DNA of 64,000 nucleotides from Eutypa lata (lineage: Eukaryota; Ascomycota; Sordariomycetes; Xylariales; Diatrypaceae), in assembly GCA_022661535.1 (NCBI GenBank), contig JAKULF010000003.1:3286001-3350000 (forward strand), in the 5' to 3' direction. Numbering within the stretch: the stretch's first letter is position 1; each line of letters opens with the position of its first letter. The notes beneath the pieces are model-generated. The model did no database searches and was not told where the DNA came from. It worked only from the letters and a program-made list of their open reading frames with translations. Of this stretch, positions 50,564 to 63,344 are shown piece by piece. A program made the translations under genes and the position numbers.

Positions 50564-51911
50564 CATACTTGCTTAGGTACTGTTGGCCCATAGGTAGGGC
50601 TAGTAGGGAGTTTAGATCATACAATACTTTTATATACCTACCTACCTACCTACATGGAAGAGAGACGTTGTAAACGAAATATAATTTAGCTCCGTGCAGA
50701 GTCGGGCAACGTAGTGTATATTTCAATTGTATTTACCCAATTGAACATATAACACTCGGTATATCCTGTCTAGTTGTCCGAAGGCGAACAATATGATCGC
50801 TTTCCCGTTCAGTCCCAACCTCTCGAGTTAATCAACCCATGCTAGTATCTAGGTTGTGCCGTTCCTAAAGACCTACCGACTCTACCTATAGAGAGAGTGC
50901 GGCGGACCTTCTCACCCCTCCCTATGACATCTGCATCGTTCGCGATGCCATTGAACCCCAGGCCGGGTAATATACTAATAGTTCTTAAGAATCTGTGTCA
51001 TAGTGCTTTTAAATGCTACGCTGCAAGCGCACCATTGGAACTCCCATACGCATCACGATCGTTGCCCGTCACACTTCACTAAAAGAGTAGAGGCACCACG
51101 AACGGCTGCTTCGGCTTACACGTAGCAGCGGAAATCCTAATATAGAAACCCGAACCGTCGATCTAAACGCTTGTTTCTCGGCTGCAGCGCAACACTGGGA
51201 AGTCTTATTCCTAGCATCTTTCGTATATGTTCAGTCATACTTCGCGAGGCTGTTCTCGCAGTTAAACAATGAATTGATATGATTATTGAAGAATCAAAGA
51301 CTCGCAATCGTTAGCCTCGCATTGATGGGGGTTTTTGTATGCCATTATGGCCATGTGGGATGACCTGAGTGATCTAGCTAGTGAGCCGTACAGCCCAAGC
51401 TTTGATACATAATATGGTAGAATCTTTTCATTACAGGAGTGCAAATATACTCATGATATTGTTGATCGTGTCAAAAATTAGTCGCATGCTCATGCCAAAA
51501 CCACCAGGGGACAATCTTGGTGGGAGGGTGGGGGTGCTTGCTCCGCCCCGGTTCGGAATTTCCACCGCTGTTTGTCCCAACTCCTTCGCCTGAGCTTGCT
51601 CAATTGATGATGAGCGGAAACACAATGCCGAATTTTCTGCACAAAGAATGGAGAAACCTGTTAACTAAAGAGACCGGCGCCATTCCTATCCATTAGATGA
51701 CCCGGCCTCGTACTCGATCATATCGCATCGACTCTAGTCTGTAGTGTGTAGGGATATCGAAATCTGTCAAATGATAGTGCCACCTAACGCCTTGCATGAA
51801 TAAAAAACCATTTCCCCAACTCCTGTTCAATGCTTTTTTGAAAGGGGTATCTTCCCTTTATCTGGTATGGTGTGGAAAGAGTCGAACTCAAGGATCAGAT
51901 AGGAAACAAAA
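50564..51911. other. Intergenic between TIR element and G-alpha, no gene seen
   Basis: 1.35 kb at the 3' side of the G-alpha gene. It has a CTAC run near 50638-50653. Short frames only. Confidence 0.5.
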
Positions 51912-53243
51912 TCACAGAATGCCAGAATCCTTAAGCGCATTATTCAAGATCGTTTCTTTTACGGCCGCAAAAACTAGCCGAATGTTTGATGTATCGGTCG
52001 CTTGGGTCAAACTGCTCTTACTTAGTATACGCAAGAGCCGAGCGATGGGAATTGTAACCTACTGGGGGTAAAGATTTAGGTGAGCTCTGTTGACTTGATT
52101 GAACCTCCATAATAGGTATTTCGCTGCCTTGTTGACATCGTTGCCTCCTGAGTAGTCTGGGAAGTAATTCCCTAGTGGGGATCTTGGTAGTTTGACTTTA
52201 AATATGTCGACCTTGTTCAGGAATAGGATGATGCTCGTACGCATAAACCACCTTGAATTCACTACCGAGTCGAAAAGGAGCAAGCTTTCCATCATGCGGT
52301 TCTGTGGCGTTGTCAGTTTCAAGTTTCCCACAGATTCATTGGATTGACCTACTTGGCTACTTTCTTCTAGAAGCACCTGATCGTACTCGCTCAAGGCTAC
52401 GCAAAAAATGATCGAAGTGACATTTTCAAAACAGTGAATCCATTTCTTTCTCTCACTCCTTTGACCTCCAACGTCGAACATGCTGCACACAAATCATTAG
52501 TACAGAGATACCAAATAGACGCTAGAAGTGCCTTACTGAATACTAAGCGCGCCCATCTGGAACCGGGTCTCGTAGATGCCAGTAGTCTTCGTTCGTGCAC
52601 GGAGGACATCCATCTCATTTGGCAAGTAATCCGGTGCACATATCCTTGGAACCTCATCAAAGAAACTAGAGAGTGTTAGCAAACCTATAGTAAAGAGAGC
52701 ACAGAAATTTGTCCTCACTATTCAGCTGAATCCATGAGGTAGAATTCAGTAGCGTGCTCCATTAACTTGTCCACCGAAGGATCGTGCCATAATGCCTGTA
52801 CCGCAGTGCCAACCTCGGGATCGATGTGTGCGGAAGGTCCGGCTTCGACGGTGTATCCAAGTAAATAGTCACAGTGCCCTTTAGTTTCGGGATTGCTCAG
52901 CTCGATGTCGAACTGGTCCATAGCAATTATGAGGGCTTTGGCGCATTCGAGTAAATTCTTGAACACAGTTGCACGATAATTGTACAGCTCATCCTCCGAG
53001 TATCCCTTTAAATGTATGATCTTCATTTGCTTGACAATCGTTGATTTCCCGCTCTCGCCGGATCCTAAGTGGGAACTGTTTTAGTGACGCTTCTCCAGAA
53101 AGGGTCTATATAGACTCACCAAGAAGTAATATCTTGCATTCTCGCCGTAACCTCCGGGAGTCCTCGTCAAGTACTCGGTCAATTGCCTGACTTCGCTTCT
53201 TCTGCTCTTCCTCCTCCTTGTTCGAACTCATACAAGCGCCCAT
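51912..53243 (-). CDS. gna-3: G-protein alpha subunit, group III (GNA-3 type), six exons
   Basis: Exons 53243-53120, 53064-52719, 52665-52537, 52482-52353, 52301-52063 and 52011-51912 give 355 residues. It is the GTPase of a heterotrimeric G protein; group III members act in nutrient sensing, cAMP signalling, conidiation and virulence in other fungi. MGACMSS gives an N-myristoylation glycine at 2 and a palmitoylation cysteine at 4. GSGESGKST (42-50) is the P-loop; RTKTTG has the ADP-ribosylatable arginine at 181. DVGGQ (203-207) contains the catalytic glutamine, NKVD binds guanine, and the end DSGIL is the group III receptor tail. The ATG at 53243 is chosen over an upstream in-frame start because myristoylation needs MG at the start. 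The last short exon (32 codons) is outside any long frame and was recovered from the donor GTAGGT and the family C-terminus. Confidence 0.94.
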
Positions 53244-53530
53244 CTTTTGATTGTGTTCTAGAAGCCCAATGCCAGCTGGCAGAAAGGTTGGCAATAGCAA
53301 TCAGAACAGCGATATTGGAGGATTATTTTTCGATGTCGGAGGCGTGTGCGAAACAATGCCAGCCAATTCCGTCAGGACATGGTCTCAGAGAAATTCGGTT
53401 CAGCGACAAAGGAGACGTCTGTCTTGGTGGATTACAGTGAAAATCGATCCTGATGCTTCGGCATTAACTCCGGCGAGCTCGTTATTCTAGCGATCATCTA
53501 GCTGAGGGTTCTAAAGGCAATCGGTGTTGT

Positions 53531-53582
53531 CGCTATGGTCGTCGCTATGGTCGTCGCTACGGTTATCGCTACGGGAGTCGCT
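53531..53582. repeat. 12-bp tandem repeat upstream of G-alpha
   Basis: Four full units and part of a fifth of CGCTATGGTCGT and variants (CGCTACGGTTAT, CGCTACGGGAGT), in exact 12-base register. It lies about 290 bp upstream of the G-alpha ATG, in its promoter or leader. On the plus strand it would encode Ser/Leu/Trp repeats, but no gene is supported there. Confidence 0.8.
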
Positions 53583-56500
53583 TTGCTTTAGAATCGTCTA
53601 TACATCGGCTTGCTACCTAAGCCCTGATATGGAGATGTCTCGACGACTCGGAAGCAGAAGGGGAGCGAGCTGTCAATTCGAAGTGGATGACGAAATTGAG
53701 TTGACGAGTGTTAACTACTACGTAGAAAGGATGCGCAGCGAGTAAGGTAATTACTACTAGCGTAGTGGATTTTTAGCCGTTGCTATTAGGTAGGCGGTAG
53801 GGCAGTAGGTAAGGTTGGTAGGGTAGGAGACGGTCGATGTTTAAGCCGAAGTGGTGCAATGGGATCGGTCCAAGTCCTCGATAGGCAGTACTACATGTGT
53901 ACCTAGAGCCAATGATCCCATAGGGAGGCAGCTTGTGGGTTCTGCGGGATTCTTGGAGGTGTGGATGGATGGTAGATGGTGGATGGATGGGCAGTGACAA
54001 ATGTGGGATCCAGGTCTTACACTTTCAGCACTTCAATTGTATTGTACAATACAAACAAGTGGATACCAACTATAAATATACTAAGAAATGCAGGTTACAT
54101 AATGCAATATGTAGAATACCTGGTCAATAACTAACAATCAACTGAACGAAGTAGATAACGCAGAGAATATACCATAATTAAAGATAAGAAGTTGTTACGT
54201 TCTGAGCTAACTCTGACTTAAGTTGTCTACATCACCCAAGAAGGAAAAACTGATAACATGCGATGGTCTTATTGCTCAAACGACACTCATCATATGTAAA
54301 GTAAGTAAAGTGAAGGTAACCTACCAGCCTACTCATAGCTACATACATATGTAACATAGGAGATAAGCTAACATTAATACAAACAGGGGGTATGAGGGCT
54401 GAGTAACGAAGTCTGGGCATCTAGAAGGAAGAAAAGGAAAAAGGCTGTGAGAGCATACACGCATAACTAGCAGTGATAGATACATCTCTTGATAAAAGGC
54501 CCATAAACAGGGCAAAGAGAAGATAAGATATAAGGCATAATAACAAATTGGCTATCTTACGACCTATTAGCTTTTTAAGAAAGCCCGTCTTAACTTTGTA
54601 TCAATTAACTATATTCCTCTTAATAAAACCACAACAAATGGATATTAGTTGAAGAGCCGAAGTGGATTTTGAAGAGTGGGATTTCGGAAGCTTTACCACT
54701 TAGAGATCGTTAAGTGTGCTTCAAGGTAACATAAGTATGTACATATGTAGATATAGGTAGAATGGCAGGAAATGGGGTACGGAGCCCGCACCTCGTGAAG
54801 AGCGGTGTCTACTATGTACGCAATATTGAAAAAATATGAATTGCAAGAACACCAACGGGCGAACGGGATTTGATGCAATATCCAACCTGCATTATGCTTG
54901 CATCATACCTGCTTGCACTTCACGTCTATGTATGTAGGTACTTTACAGAAACAGCCACGGAGCAGGCGGGGAGTTAAGGACATGCATACATAGCCTGGAG
55001 AGTTTAGCGAATGGTAAAAGACCTGGGAATATGATCCTGGGATTGATTCCAATTCCGTGCATATTTCCACGTGTGTTGGAGCTTACACTATCTAGACTTA
55101 GGTAGTCAACTTAGTTTCCCAAAAATTTGGGTGTCACGGTGTCATCCCCGCAAGAGGGGGTCCTAAGGTTGCGGCTCCCTTAAAGATAGCGTGGCATATG
55201 TAGTATAATTCAATTTCACGAACGAACATTGAACTTCCCTGGTCCTTGATTGATGAGTGGGACTTGCTCATCACTAAAACTTAAAGTGCGAAGCCGATGT
55301 CTACCTACCATGTGGCTATTTAAGCTTTAATTATTCAGAGATTCCCCTAGTTATTATATTAAGTAAGGATGTCATATCATGTTATTCTCGTCAGAACAGG
55401 GTATATCGTACTTCGTACCGCATGCATGTATACATGTAAGTAGCTATGTTCAACCTTTGACGTTTTCTTATATCACATCGAACCTTGCGAATATGAGAGA
55501 GCTATGTAATACTTCAGTAAACCTTAGTTTCAGATCGGAGTATTTACATAATTTGATAAGACAAGCGAGGTCGAGGCGTACTGAGGTCAATTTCATAGAC
55601 TCATTCCTAGGTAATCATAACCAGGCAACCATACATACACCCAGTGCGCTTTCGGTCAGCATTCTTGATCTGTGCTTAATTAGATAATGGGAACGAATTG
55701 TTAGCAATAGAGGCTATTCAATAGACAGAGCAGCTATCTAGGTAGGCATAACTATAATATTTAAAGGGTAGGTTCGTGCTATTACCAGTTGTGTGTTTTC
55801 AACGTTTTGCTAGATACATAGGATCACGTACGAAGGTAAAAAGAGCTACCTACATACTTACAGACAATAAAGACTGGTCTCACCCTGTCTTGGATAGGTT
55901 CCTCTCTTCCGGTATCTAGTCCCAATCGTTAGCTTCTAGAAACCTACGCTAGCTAAAGTATGTCTCGCTTCTTATCGAGACGCCTGGGCCCAGTCCGAAG
56001 AGTGAAATCAATATCGTACTACGTCCACATATATTACGTGGTTTCACGGGCAGAGAACACCTCCTTTTAGGGCCGAACCTGGGCTAGCCCAGCCTAATCG
56101 CTGATTGCAGAGCAAACAGGATCCACGGAATCGGCTCTTGGAGTCGAGGAGGAGACTGCAGTGCCCGGTCACAAACACGCTGTGCATATTCGTACTTGAA
56201 ATTCATAGTAGGGCATGCGAGCCCCACCAACAGCATAGCTGGAGCTCTTTGCAACATACAGCAGCAGCAGCAGCAGCGGCGGCGGCAGCACCTACATAGT
56301 TGGGATCCCTGATGTAGGTATGTACGAGTAATCCTGTCCTGTTCAGTACCTTTAGCTTCTAGAAGTCCAAGTCGTCGTCGACAGGATCGTCTGCAGGATT
56401 CGACGCACATGGCCCGTTGGCAGGGATTAGCGATGTGAGACATAGGTCCTCTAGATGTCGTTTGCTTTGGGTTGATGGGATCCGTCCGAGCTTACTACAT

Positions 56501-59500
56501 ATCAGATCGACAATGCCACGCGAGTTTGACAGATTGGAATGACCATCCCGCAGCACTTGGCGGGATCTCGGTGTACCTACGTACTAACTAGTATGTATGT
56601 AGTCCGTAGTGTTCCGGTCTTTATACGGAGATCTCATTTTCGAGTGGAGAGTCATCATCTTTTCACTACATATTTATGGAGATCATCCATCACCTTTGCG
56701 ATCTATCTATGATTCTGAATACACACGTGTGAGGATTAACCTTACATACTTACCATCTGCTGCTCAACGACTGTGCCAGCATTATGAGCATTATCGAGTG
56801 CCACGAAAATTTGGAGAATTCCACATCGCGTTCCACAACCATTACCAACCACTTTTCATACGCGAAACAAACGTCTCTCCTCGTGTTCCCTTTCTAGCTA
56901 CCGAGCTTATGGATCTAGCTTATACGGCATTACCTGTAGGTAATCACATTACCACATAATGAAAGAAAAAAGATCCGACTGCAACATAAACTACCGTGGA
57001 ATTGGAGCTTGGGCCTTGATCTACCTGAAACAGGCATAGTTGCAGGCATGATCCTCTGTGAAAGAGAGAAATCGTTGACTCACCTAAGTAATCTGGCGCG
57101 AGGCAAAAGTCATATCAAAATACATATATGCACAGTCCCATGGCAGCAACAACAACTAAACAATTTCATCCCACGGCATTCACCGGCTTATTCGTATAAA
57201 GAAACCACATAGGAGTGACCGATCACGGCGGGTCCGAAGGACTAGAAGACGAACGGCACGGGAGGGCGGATTTGGAATCCTGATGCAACTCCTTATACGG
57301 CGAGGGCCGCAATCTCGTTACTAACCCCCCTTCTTTCTGTCTCCGCTCAGTGACGCATATCCCGATCAAGGTGCATAGAACTTCCTTGTCTAGAAGCCTT
57401 CTAGAATGCAGTCAAGGCCGTACCCAGGGTGCAGGTAGGGTAAGTAGGCAGGTAGTATGTAGCTCTATCCCTGCAAATGATGGAGACACTGTTACAGTTC
57501 TATGTTACAACAATTTACGGAGAACCGCCAGCCAATTGGAACGCAATGATGTGTGGTATTGGCTACGTAGTCTTATTTTAAAAACTTACCTCACTATAGG
57601 GGTCGAGTGGTGATAGCTGGTTGTCGTGGTGAGTGGTGGTTTCCATGCATTTGTAACACTGTTCTGCTATTTGCAATACCCTCGGTGCTCCTATTGACGT
57701 AGCTGCTATAGTGTGTATTATATTACTATAGTTCTAAGTACATATGGACTTTGTCGGCGACGGCTGCTACGCTTTCTCTCGCTACTAAGTTTAGCATTCT
57801 CGTCATCACCGTCAAAAAGGGGGGGATGCCGCTATCCCCATCTCGAGAGTACTATTGCCATCCTCTGGCGCTGATGCTCCTGGATCAGGGAAGGGGGACC
57901 TCAGGCGGCTTAGAAGAAACGGATATCGTTGCTTGTTAGCACAGCCCTAGAGTCTAGGGCCTAGACTCCCTATTCTTCCTCTTCTAACCGTCCATCCTCG
58001 AGCATTAGCACGAAGAGCCGCCTTGATATCCACAGCTTGTGAATCCGGGAGGAGCGTATAGGTAGGTAGAGCACTGCTTCGCCGGTGCCACCCACCGTCT
58101 CTGTCCCCCTTTTCCTTTGTGGGAGGCAATCCCAGGTAGGGTAAAGGCGCTGGCTGGCGTCCAACTGATCGTCAGATCTTGTGGGAGCTTACGGCCCGGC
58201 CTCAGCGTAGGCTCCGGCATGTCTCGTCTCGTCTCGCCTCGCCACCGGGGGAGGGGGGAAGGAGATAGTTACGGCGTCGGGGTGCCCGGCCTGCGACTTC
58301 CTCGGGTGCAACCAGGAGTCCATCTAAGCTCATACTTGCGATGCTGTGTCATTGACGAATGTGAAGTCATCAGATATATAAGAAATCGATGTGATTTAGA
58401 CAACGGTCTTAGATCAAAATGTTAACTACCTACAATTCGAAACATTTACATATCCAACGCCCCGGCCATGACGTCACTCCTGGAGTGACAAGTGCCAATA
58501 AGGAGCATCCGTTGAACCACTGCCGATCAACGGAAATATCATTGAAATTCATAAGTTTTTCACGACATAAAACCAATCAACTTGCGAACTTGTAAGCTTT
58601 GTCGTTAGCATACCCTACTGTAGTATCCTGGAACATCTCAGGATCCAAGTACAGTAACTAGATGGGGAGGGGTGACCAGGGGAGTGAGTGAGTGGGGGTT
58701 TTAGTACGCATATTAGTATAATGAAAACGTGGTTGTCTATTTTTAGTGGTATTTTCAATGTTTCTCTCGCATATATACTATCTGCCTATGTACCTATGTA
58801 TGTGCATATCTAGAGTAGTTACGTGCGGAAGGAAACCGGGGAAGGACCTCCAGGACATACGGTATTTGTGTGAGCCTCAACAAGCGAAGGGGCAAAACAT
58901 TGTATTGTACACAAGGTATACTATAGCTAGGAGGTATATTTCCCGAGACGCAGGATTCCCATCCACGTGGCCTTCCTGGATGTCTGTCGATGATGTAACA
59001 CAGCACAGTAGACCAGCTAAATATAGTTACATGTAGGTAGCCAGCCAGTTACCTACCTTGCCAGCCCCTATCTATCCGCATGTCTCGTGGAATGTTACCT
59101 ACATACCTACATACCTACCTACCTACATCTTGTATGCAAGCACGTACGCACGTACGTCGTATGAATGCAAGGCGTCCATGGTAGTCACCTGGTAATTTCC
59201 CAAGTCACATATGTACTTACTTATACGTATGCAGTTCATCAGTGTCCCCTTTCCCGCATATGCAACCAGACGTCCTAGGTAGATCAGTAGTCTTGTTTAT
59301 ATTGTCATCAAAACGAAGGTTGTGCAGCCAGCGAGCGAGCGAGCTAGCGACCGGCTAGCAGCAAGCAGCGTCCTGTGTTATGTGCGGGCAAGGAGGAGAA
59401 GCACGCGTGGTTCTTATTTATTTTATTTTAATTGGTCCTGCTATGTCGTGTAACTGGACTAGGACATCTCTCTACATTACATTACATGTATGTATCTCGA

Positions 59501-60284
59501 TCTTGTTATCCGTGCCGCCTGACGTGATAGTTAGATGATGATGGGGCATCTACATACGCACGCGCGGCCGATCGTGCCGAAGGGTAGTTGATTGCTTGCT
59601 TGCTTGCTTGCTGACTGGTGACACGCGCGTATCCAGTGCCCTGCGTACCTATCTGGAGTTAGAGCTATCATAAGAGCTTAGTTGATCGGGACATGATATC
59701 CGGGCACTTTGATGCATATTGTGGTATGAGATCAGAACTACACAAAATATAATTTTAGGAACGGGAGTCTAGGTCTATAGCAAGATTTGCAACAACAGAA
59801 CCACCGACCAGCCCGTTCGTTTCTCTCTTTCCTGCCTCCCCCTCTCACTCCAAAGCTCTAGTTAGATAGTCGAATTAGGCCTATATACAAATATGACACA
59901 CAAAAAAACGGAAGGGGTATATGGTAATAAATCACCCGCCATGAACATTCCAACCCATACATACATAAGCATCGTAATCCAATACCTAAAAACGAATGCG
60001 CCATAACAATATCCGTAAATCCAGGCCGATAGATAGATAGGTAGATAGCACCTACGCCCACGTACAGACAATATCATCACCAGCAGCGAATATGGCCTGA
60101 CCTTCTAATCACAACCCTGCCCTCGTAGCCCGACTCCGTCCAACCTCATCGCCGCTCGTCCATTGTTCATCGACGGGTATTTTATTCGAGGGGACTTTAA
60201 ATAAATCCTTGCGCAAAGAGGGGCTCGCGGTGTTACTGCGAAGGAAGGAGTCGACCGACACTAGATTTAGAAAAAGGAGATTGG
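53583..60284. other. Seven-kilobase gene-free region
   Basis: No gene I can support on either strand. The longest frames are near 56084-56443 (-) and 56609-56959 (+) and lack family features. Simple repeats are frequent: GGAT near 53960, CAG/CGG at 56260-56289, ACCTAC near 59097-59127, GCTT near 59590. A near-perfect palindrome (GAGTCTAGG/CCTAGACTC) is at 57951-57969. The region joins the G-alpha promoter to the 3' end of the SH3 protein gene. Confidence 0.5.
56260..56289. repeat. CAG/CGG trinucleotide run
   Basis: About six CAG followed by three GGC units and another CAG, with no gene supported across it. Confidence 0.8.
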
Positions 60285-63200
60285 TTAAAAAAATCTGACC
60301 CCTGCAAAGCTAGGGATGGTGCTGGAGTTGGAGCTGGTGTGGGTGTTGGTATGGGTGCTGGTGCTGTCGTCGCTGCTGAACGGGAACTTACGGTCGGCGT
60401 TCCTGCGGATCGATAGCCAAGTAGGTTTCTTCTCGCCGCTACTGACGCTCCCGCTGTCGCCCGGTTGAAGAGTCTGTATGGAGCTCGGCTCAAGGTGTGA
60501 CTGTGGGAAGACGCCCCAGCCCTTCGCAGATGTCCCGGACCAGCACCAATGGCCTTTGTGTGACCCTATTTTTTTATATTATTAGCATATGCGCTCTCTG
60601 TAGTGCACCTTATTCAAAAGGAAGAAGAAAAAACATGGGATCCCGCATCTGGTAGTCTCACAGCTGATGTTCTTGATTATATCACCCTTGTCGAACCTGA
60701 GCCACTTCTCATCGCCCCCTTTTTGGTTCCACTTCCAACGTGCTACCGCTTGCACGTTGCTGGTGCCTTGCATCCTGATTTCTCCCTTCGGGGGTGCGTC
60801 GATGAGTACCGTGTCAGTCTCGAATGCTGCACGCACCCCGTCATGCCAGCCTAGGCCCCATTTACCCTCGTACTTGGGCGGAAACTCAATACCGACGATC
60901 TTCGCACCAACGGCAAAATGCAGAACTGGAGTCCGATCTGGTGGGGTGCGCATGATCCCGTTCTGATACTTCCTCGTTTCCGTCGCGATGGCCGTCGGGA
61001 GTTTTGATATCTCAGGCATGATTCCCGTCATGACGGATTGGATGGGTGGGTTTGGGAAGTGAAGGTCGAAGTTGTCTTTCAACTGCGGAGGCATATCTGG
61101 CCCTTCAATAACTGTCAAGCCTGGAACTGCAGGCAATGGCCGGGGGTGGCGGGCTAAATGTAAAAGGAGCTGCTTTTGAGTGAAGAATACTGTCGCGTCG
61201 CTTTCCTCGTTTGTCTTTCCCCGCTGAATACAGAACATACACCCATAGAGCTGTTCCTCAACATGTCGGACAGATAGATGGCTCTTCTGAAGTATACGCA
61301 AGCGAAACCCTATACTATTCGCGGTGTAATTACCGGCAGCTGGATTGTATGTCAGTGAAAATCCCCAGTTATACAAGAATAAAATACCCACAGTCATTAT
61401 TACGGTCTTTCTCTACGTCCTTGTAGTCAAGTTCGAAAAGACAATGTGTGCACTTGGCGACAATTGCCATAGAAAAACCCTATAGAAACAGTAAGCTCTT
61501 CGCCCGAAAGATCTCGCTAGGTGTATGACAAGATTACTTACACCAACGGGCCGCTTGATCTTCTTGAAGCCCGGATTCCCTCTCCTCGTTTCCTCTGCCC
61601 CCTTACAAAAGCCCTTCAGCTTATAGAACGAGCTATTTGTACCTATGCTGCAATCAGGTTGTCTTAGGGGTAAGGGCATATTCCGTATCGATCCTTCTGT
61701 CTCGACAGGGATTAAACCATCAAGTATGCTAGGCGTATATCGCACTGATTCGTGGCCGGGACTCCCCGGTAACGTGAGCATAGATTGGTTTCCAATGGTT
61801 CCAGATGGGCTAATGTCTCCCTGTCCTGGTTGTTTGTAGGGAAGCGGGTGGCTAGGATATGCTGGCGGTTGTAGAACAATTGGTGAATAGGGGCTGCTTG
61901 GCGTAGCTGACATTACCGAACCTCTTTTTACATTAACGTTCACATTTGTAACAGGAGTCCTGCTATTTGCGTACTCGATTATGTCGAAGACAGAACTGTT
62001 GACAGATTCCGCGGATGGTTGGCGTCTCGGATGAACTTCGAGGTTATGAGTTTGCAGAGATGCCTGTCTTGCTGGAAACTTCTGCTCCGTGCTTAGGCTG
62101 TTTCCTCGACCATGACCCTTCTCGATAGTTGCTCCACGCGTCGGGGGGGAAGGATACGAGAACTGAGAAGCGTCTGAGGGTGAGCGACTTGTTGAGTGAT
62201 TGTATGGGTTACCTGCAGCTTCATCCCCATTTACAGGTGACCGGCCAAGATCCGGTGACACTTTCTGCTGTCGGTTAACTTGTAAGGGGGCAGGTGCTGA
62301 ATCATTAGAGCCATATGTAGAAGAGGTCCAGCGAGCACTCTGTGCTGGTGGGGAAAACGACCCTTCACTCCCCGCTCTGACACTTTGAGAAGCGGCGCGC
62401 ATGCGCCGATCTTCGTCGTCCTTGTGCGCTGACGCCCTCCGTTCTTCTACGGACTGATTATGTGGGTTAACCGCACTATAGAGAGCGGTCGGGTACAAAG
62501 TTGGCGAGTCGTTTTCGACGAGCGGGCGGCGCTTTAGCTGCTCTACATCAAGCTGCTCGGCGGATGCGCCTGGCGGTGCTTTGTCAAACTGCCAGGGATC
62601 CGTAGAAGGTGGCCGGGGTGGAGGTTCAGAGAAGGGCTCGGAAAACCCTGAGCGGTGTGAATCGCTTCGGCCTAGATCACTAATCACCATTGTAGCAGGC
62701 CGCCCATTTAACCCTTCATCAGGGCCCGCCAATGTCCCCATCATACTGCTTAACGTCTGCCCATCTTCATCCACAGGTGTCTCATTAGATAGGGACTTGA
62801 CGTCGGTTGTGGTTGTGGGAGTTTGAGCCCTGGATGCAGGTCTCACTGATTGCGCCGAAGGTGGAGGGGCAATTAATTTCATGCGCTTTAGTATATCCAT
62901 GACCTTAGGCGCAGCTTTCCTTGAAGCTTTCTGTAGCTGCTCGAACTTCTCGGCATCGAACTCATCGAACTCGACATAATCATCAAAATCCCATAACAGG
63001 TCCTCCAGCTCTGACCGGTACTGCGCGAGCTCATCTAGTTGACAATGTTAAATCAGCCACTATAGGTAGGGACTAGATAATACTCCCGGGGATAAGTTTA
63101 TCTCCTTACCATGCTCTTTAACTGCATCAATGAAGTTAACACCATATTCATTATAATTTTTGCTGCAGAGTGGCTCGATCCTCTTCAAGGCACGCTCTCC

Positions 63201-63344
63201 TTCTTTTAACAGGCTTTGCGCCGCCTTAAGCATATCCGCGGCATTGTCCTCCTCCACATCCTGGGCATTTTGGAGAGCGACGCTGCCCTTCTCGACAATT
63301 TCCCTGAATGGCGCGGTTACGAGTCGGTCGGCTTCATCAGCCAT
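60285..63344 (-). CDS. Large SH3-domain protein with possible zinc site, five exons
   Basis: Exons 63344-63110, 63034-61542, 61479-61392, 61339-60662 and 60565-60285 give 924 residues. Residues 1-135 are helical and charged (MADEADRLVTAPFREIVEKG..., SELEDLLWDFDDYVEFDEF). Residues 140-560 are disordered, rich in Ser, Pro, Gln and Asn. A Cys/His block follows: C586-x2-C589, C639-x2-C642 and H666-x3-H670, spaced like a zinc-binding site, with YGCMFC and KQLLLHLARHPRPLP around the second half. The C-terminal SH3 domain (about 805-865) reads ARWKW...DEKWLRFDKGDIIKNISW...HWCWSGTSAKGWGVFPQSHLEP and is split by an intron inside NISW. A Ser/Thr-rich tail ends GVRFF. I recognise the SH3 domain but no named family. 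A scaffold role in signalling or the cortex is only a guess. The first exon has the ATG at 63344; the frame upstream is leader. Confidence 0.85.

Noticed and set aside
56084..56959. Frames of 119 and 116 codons on opposite strands
   Set aside because: The minus frame owes part of its length to a CAG/CGG run translated as Arg/Cys repeats; the plus frame has no domain, no intron logic and no promoter-like leader.
57951..57969. Near-perfect 19-bp palindrome GAGTCTAGG-G-CCTAGACTC
   Set aside because: Noted in the region entry only. A single short palindrome with no linked feature, in DNA full of CTAGG/CCTAG words, is expected by chance here.
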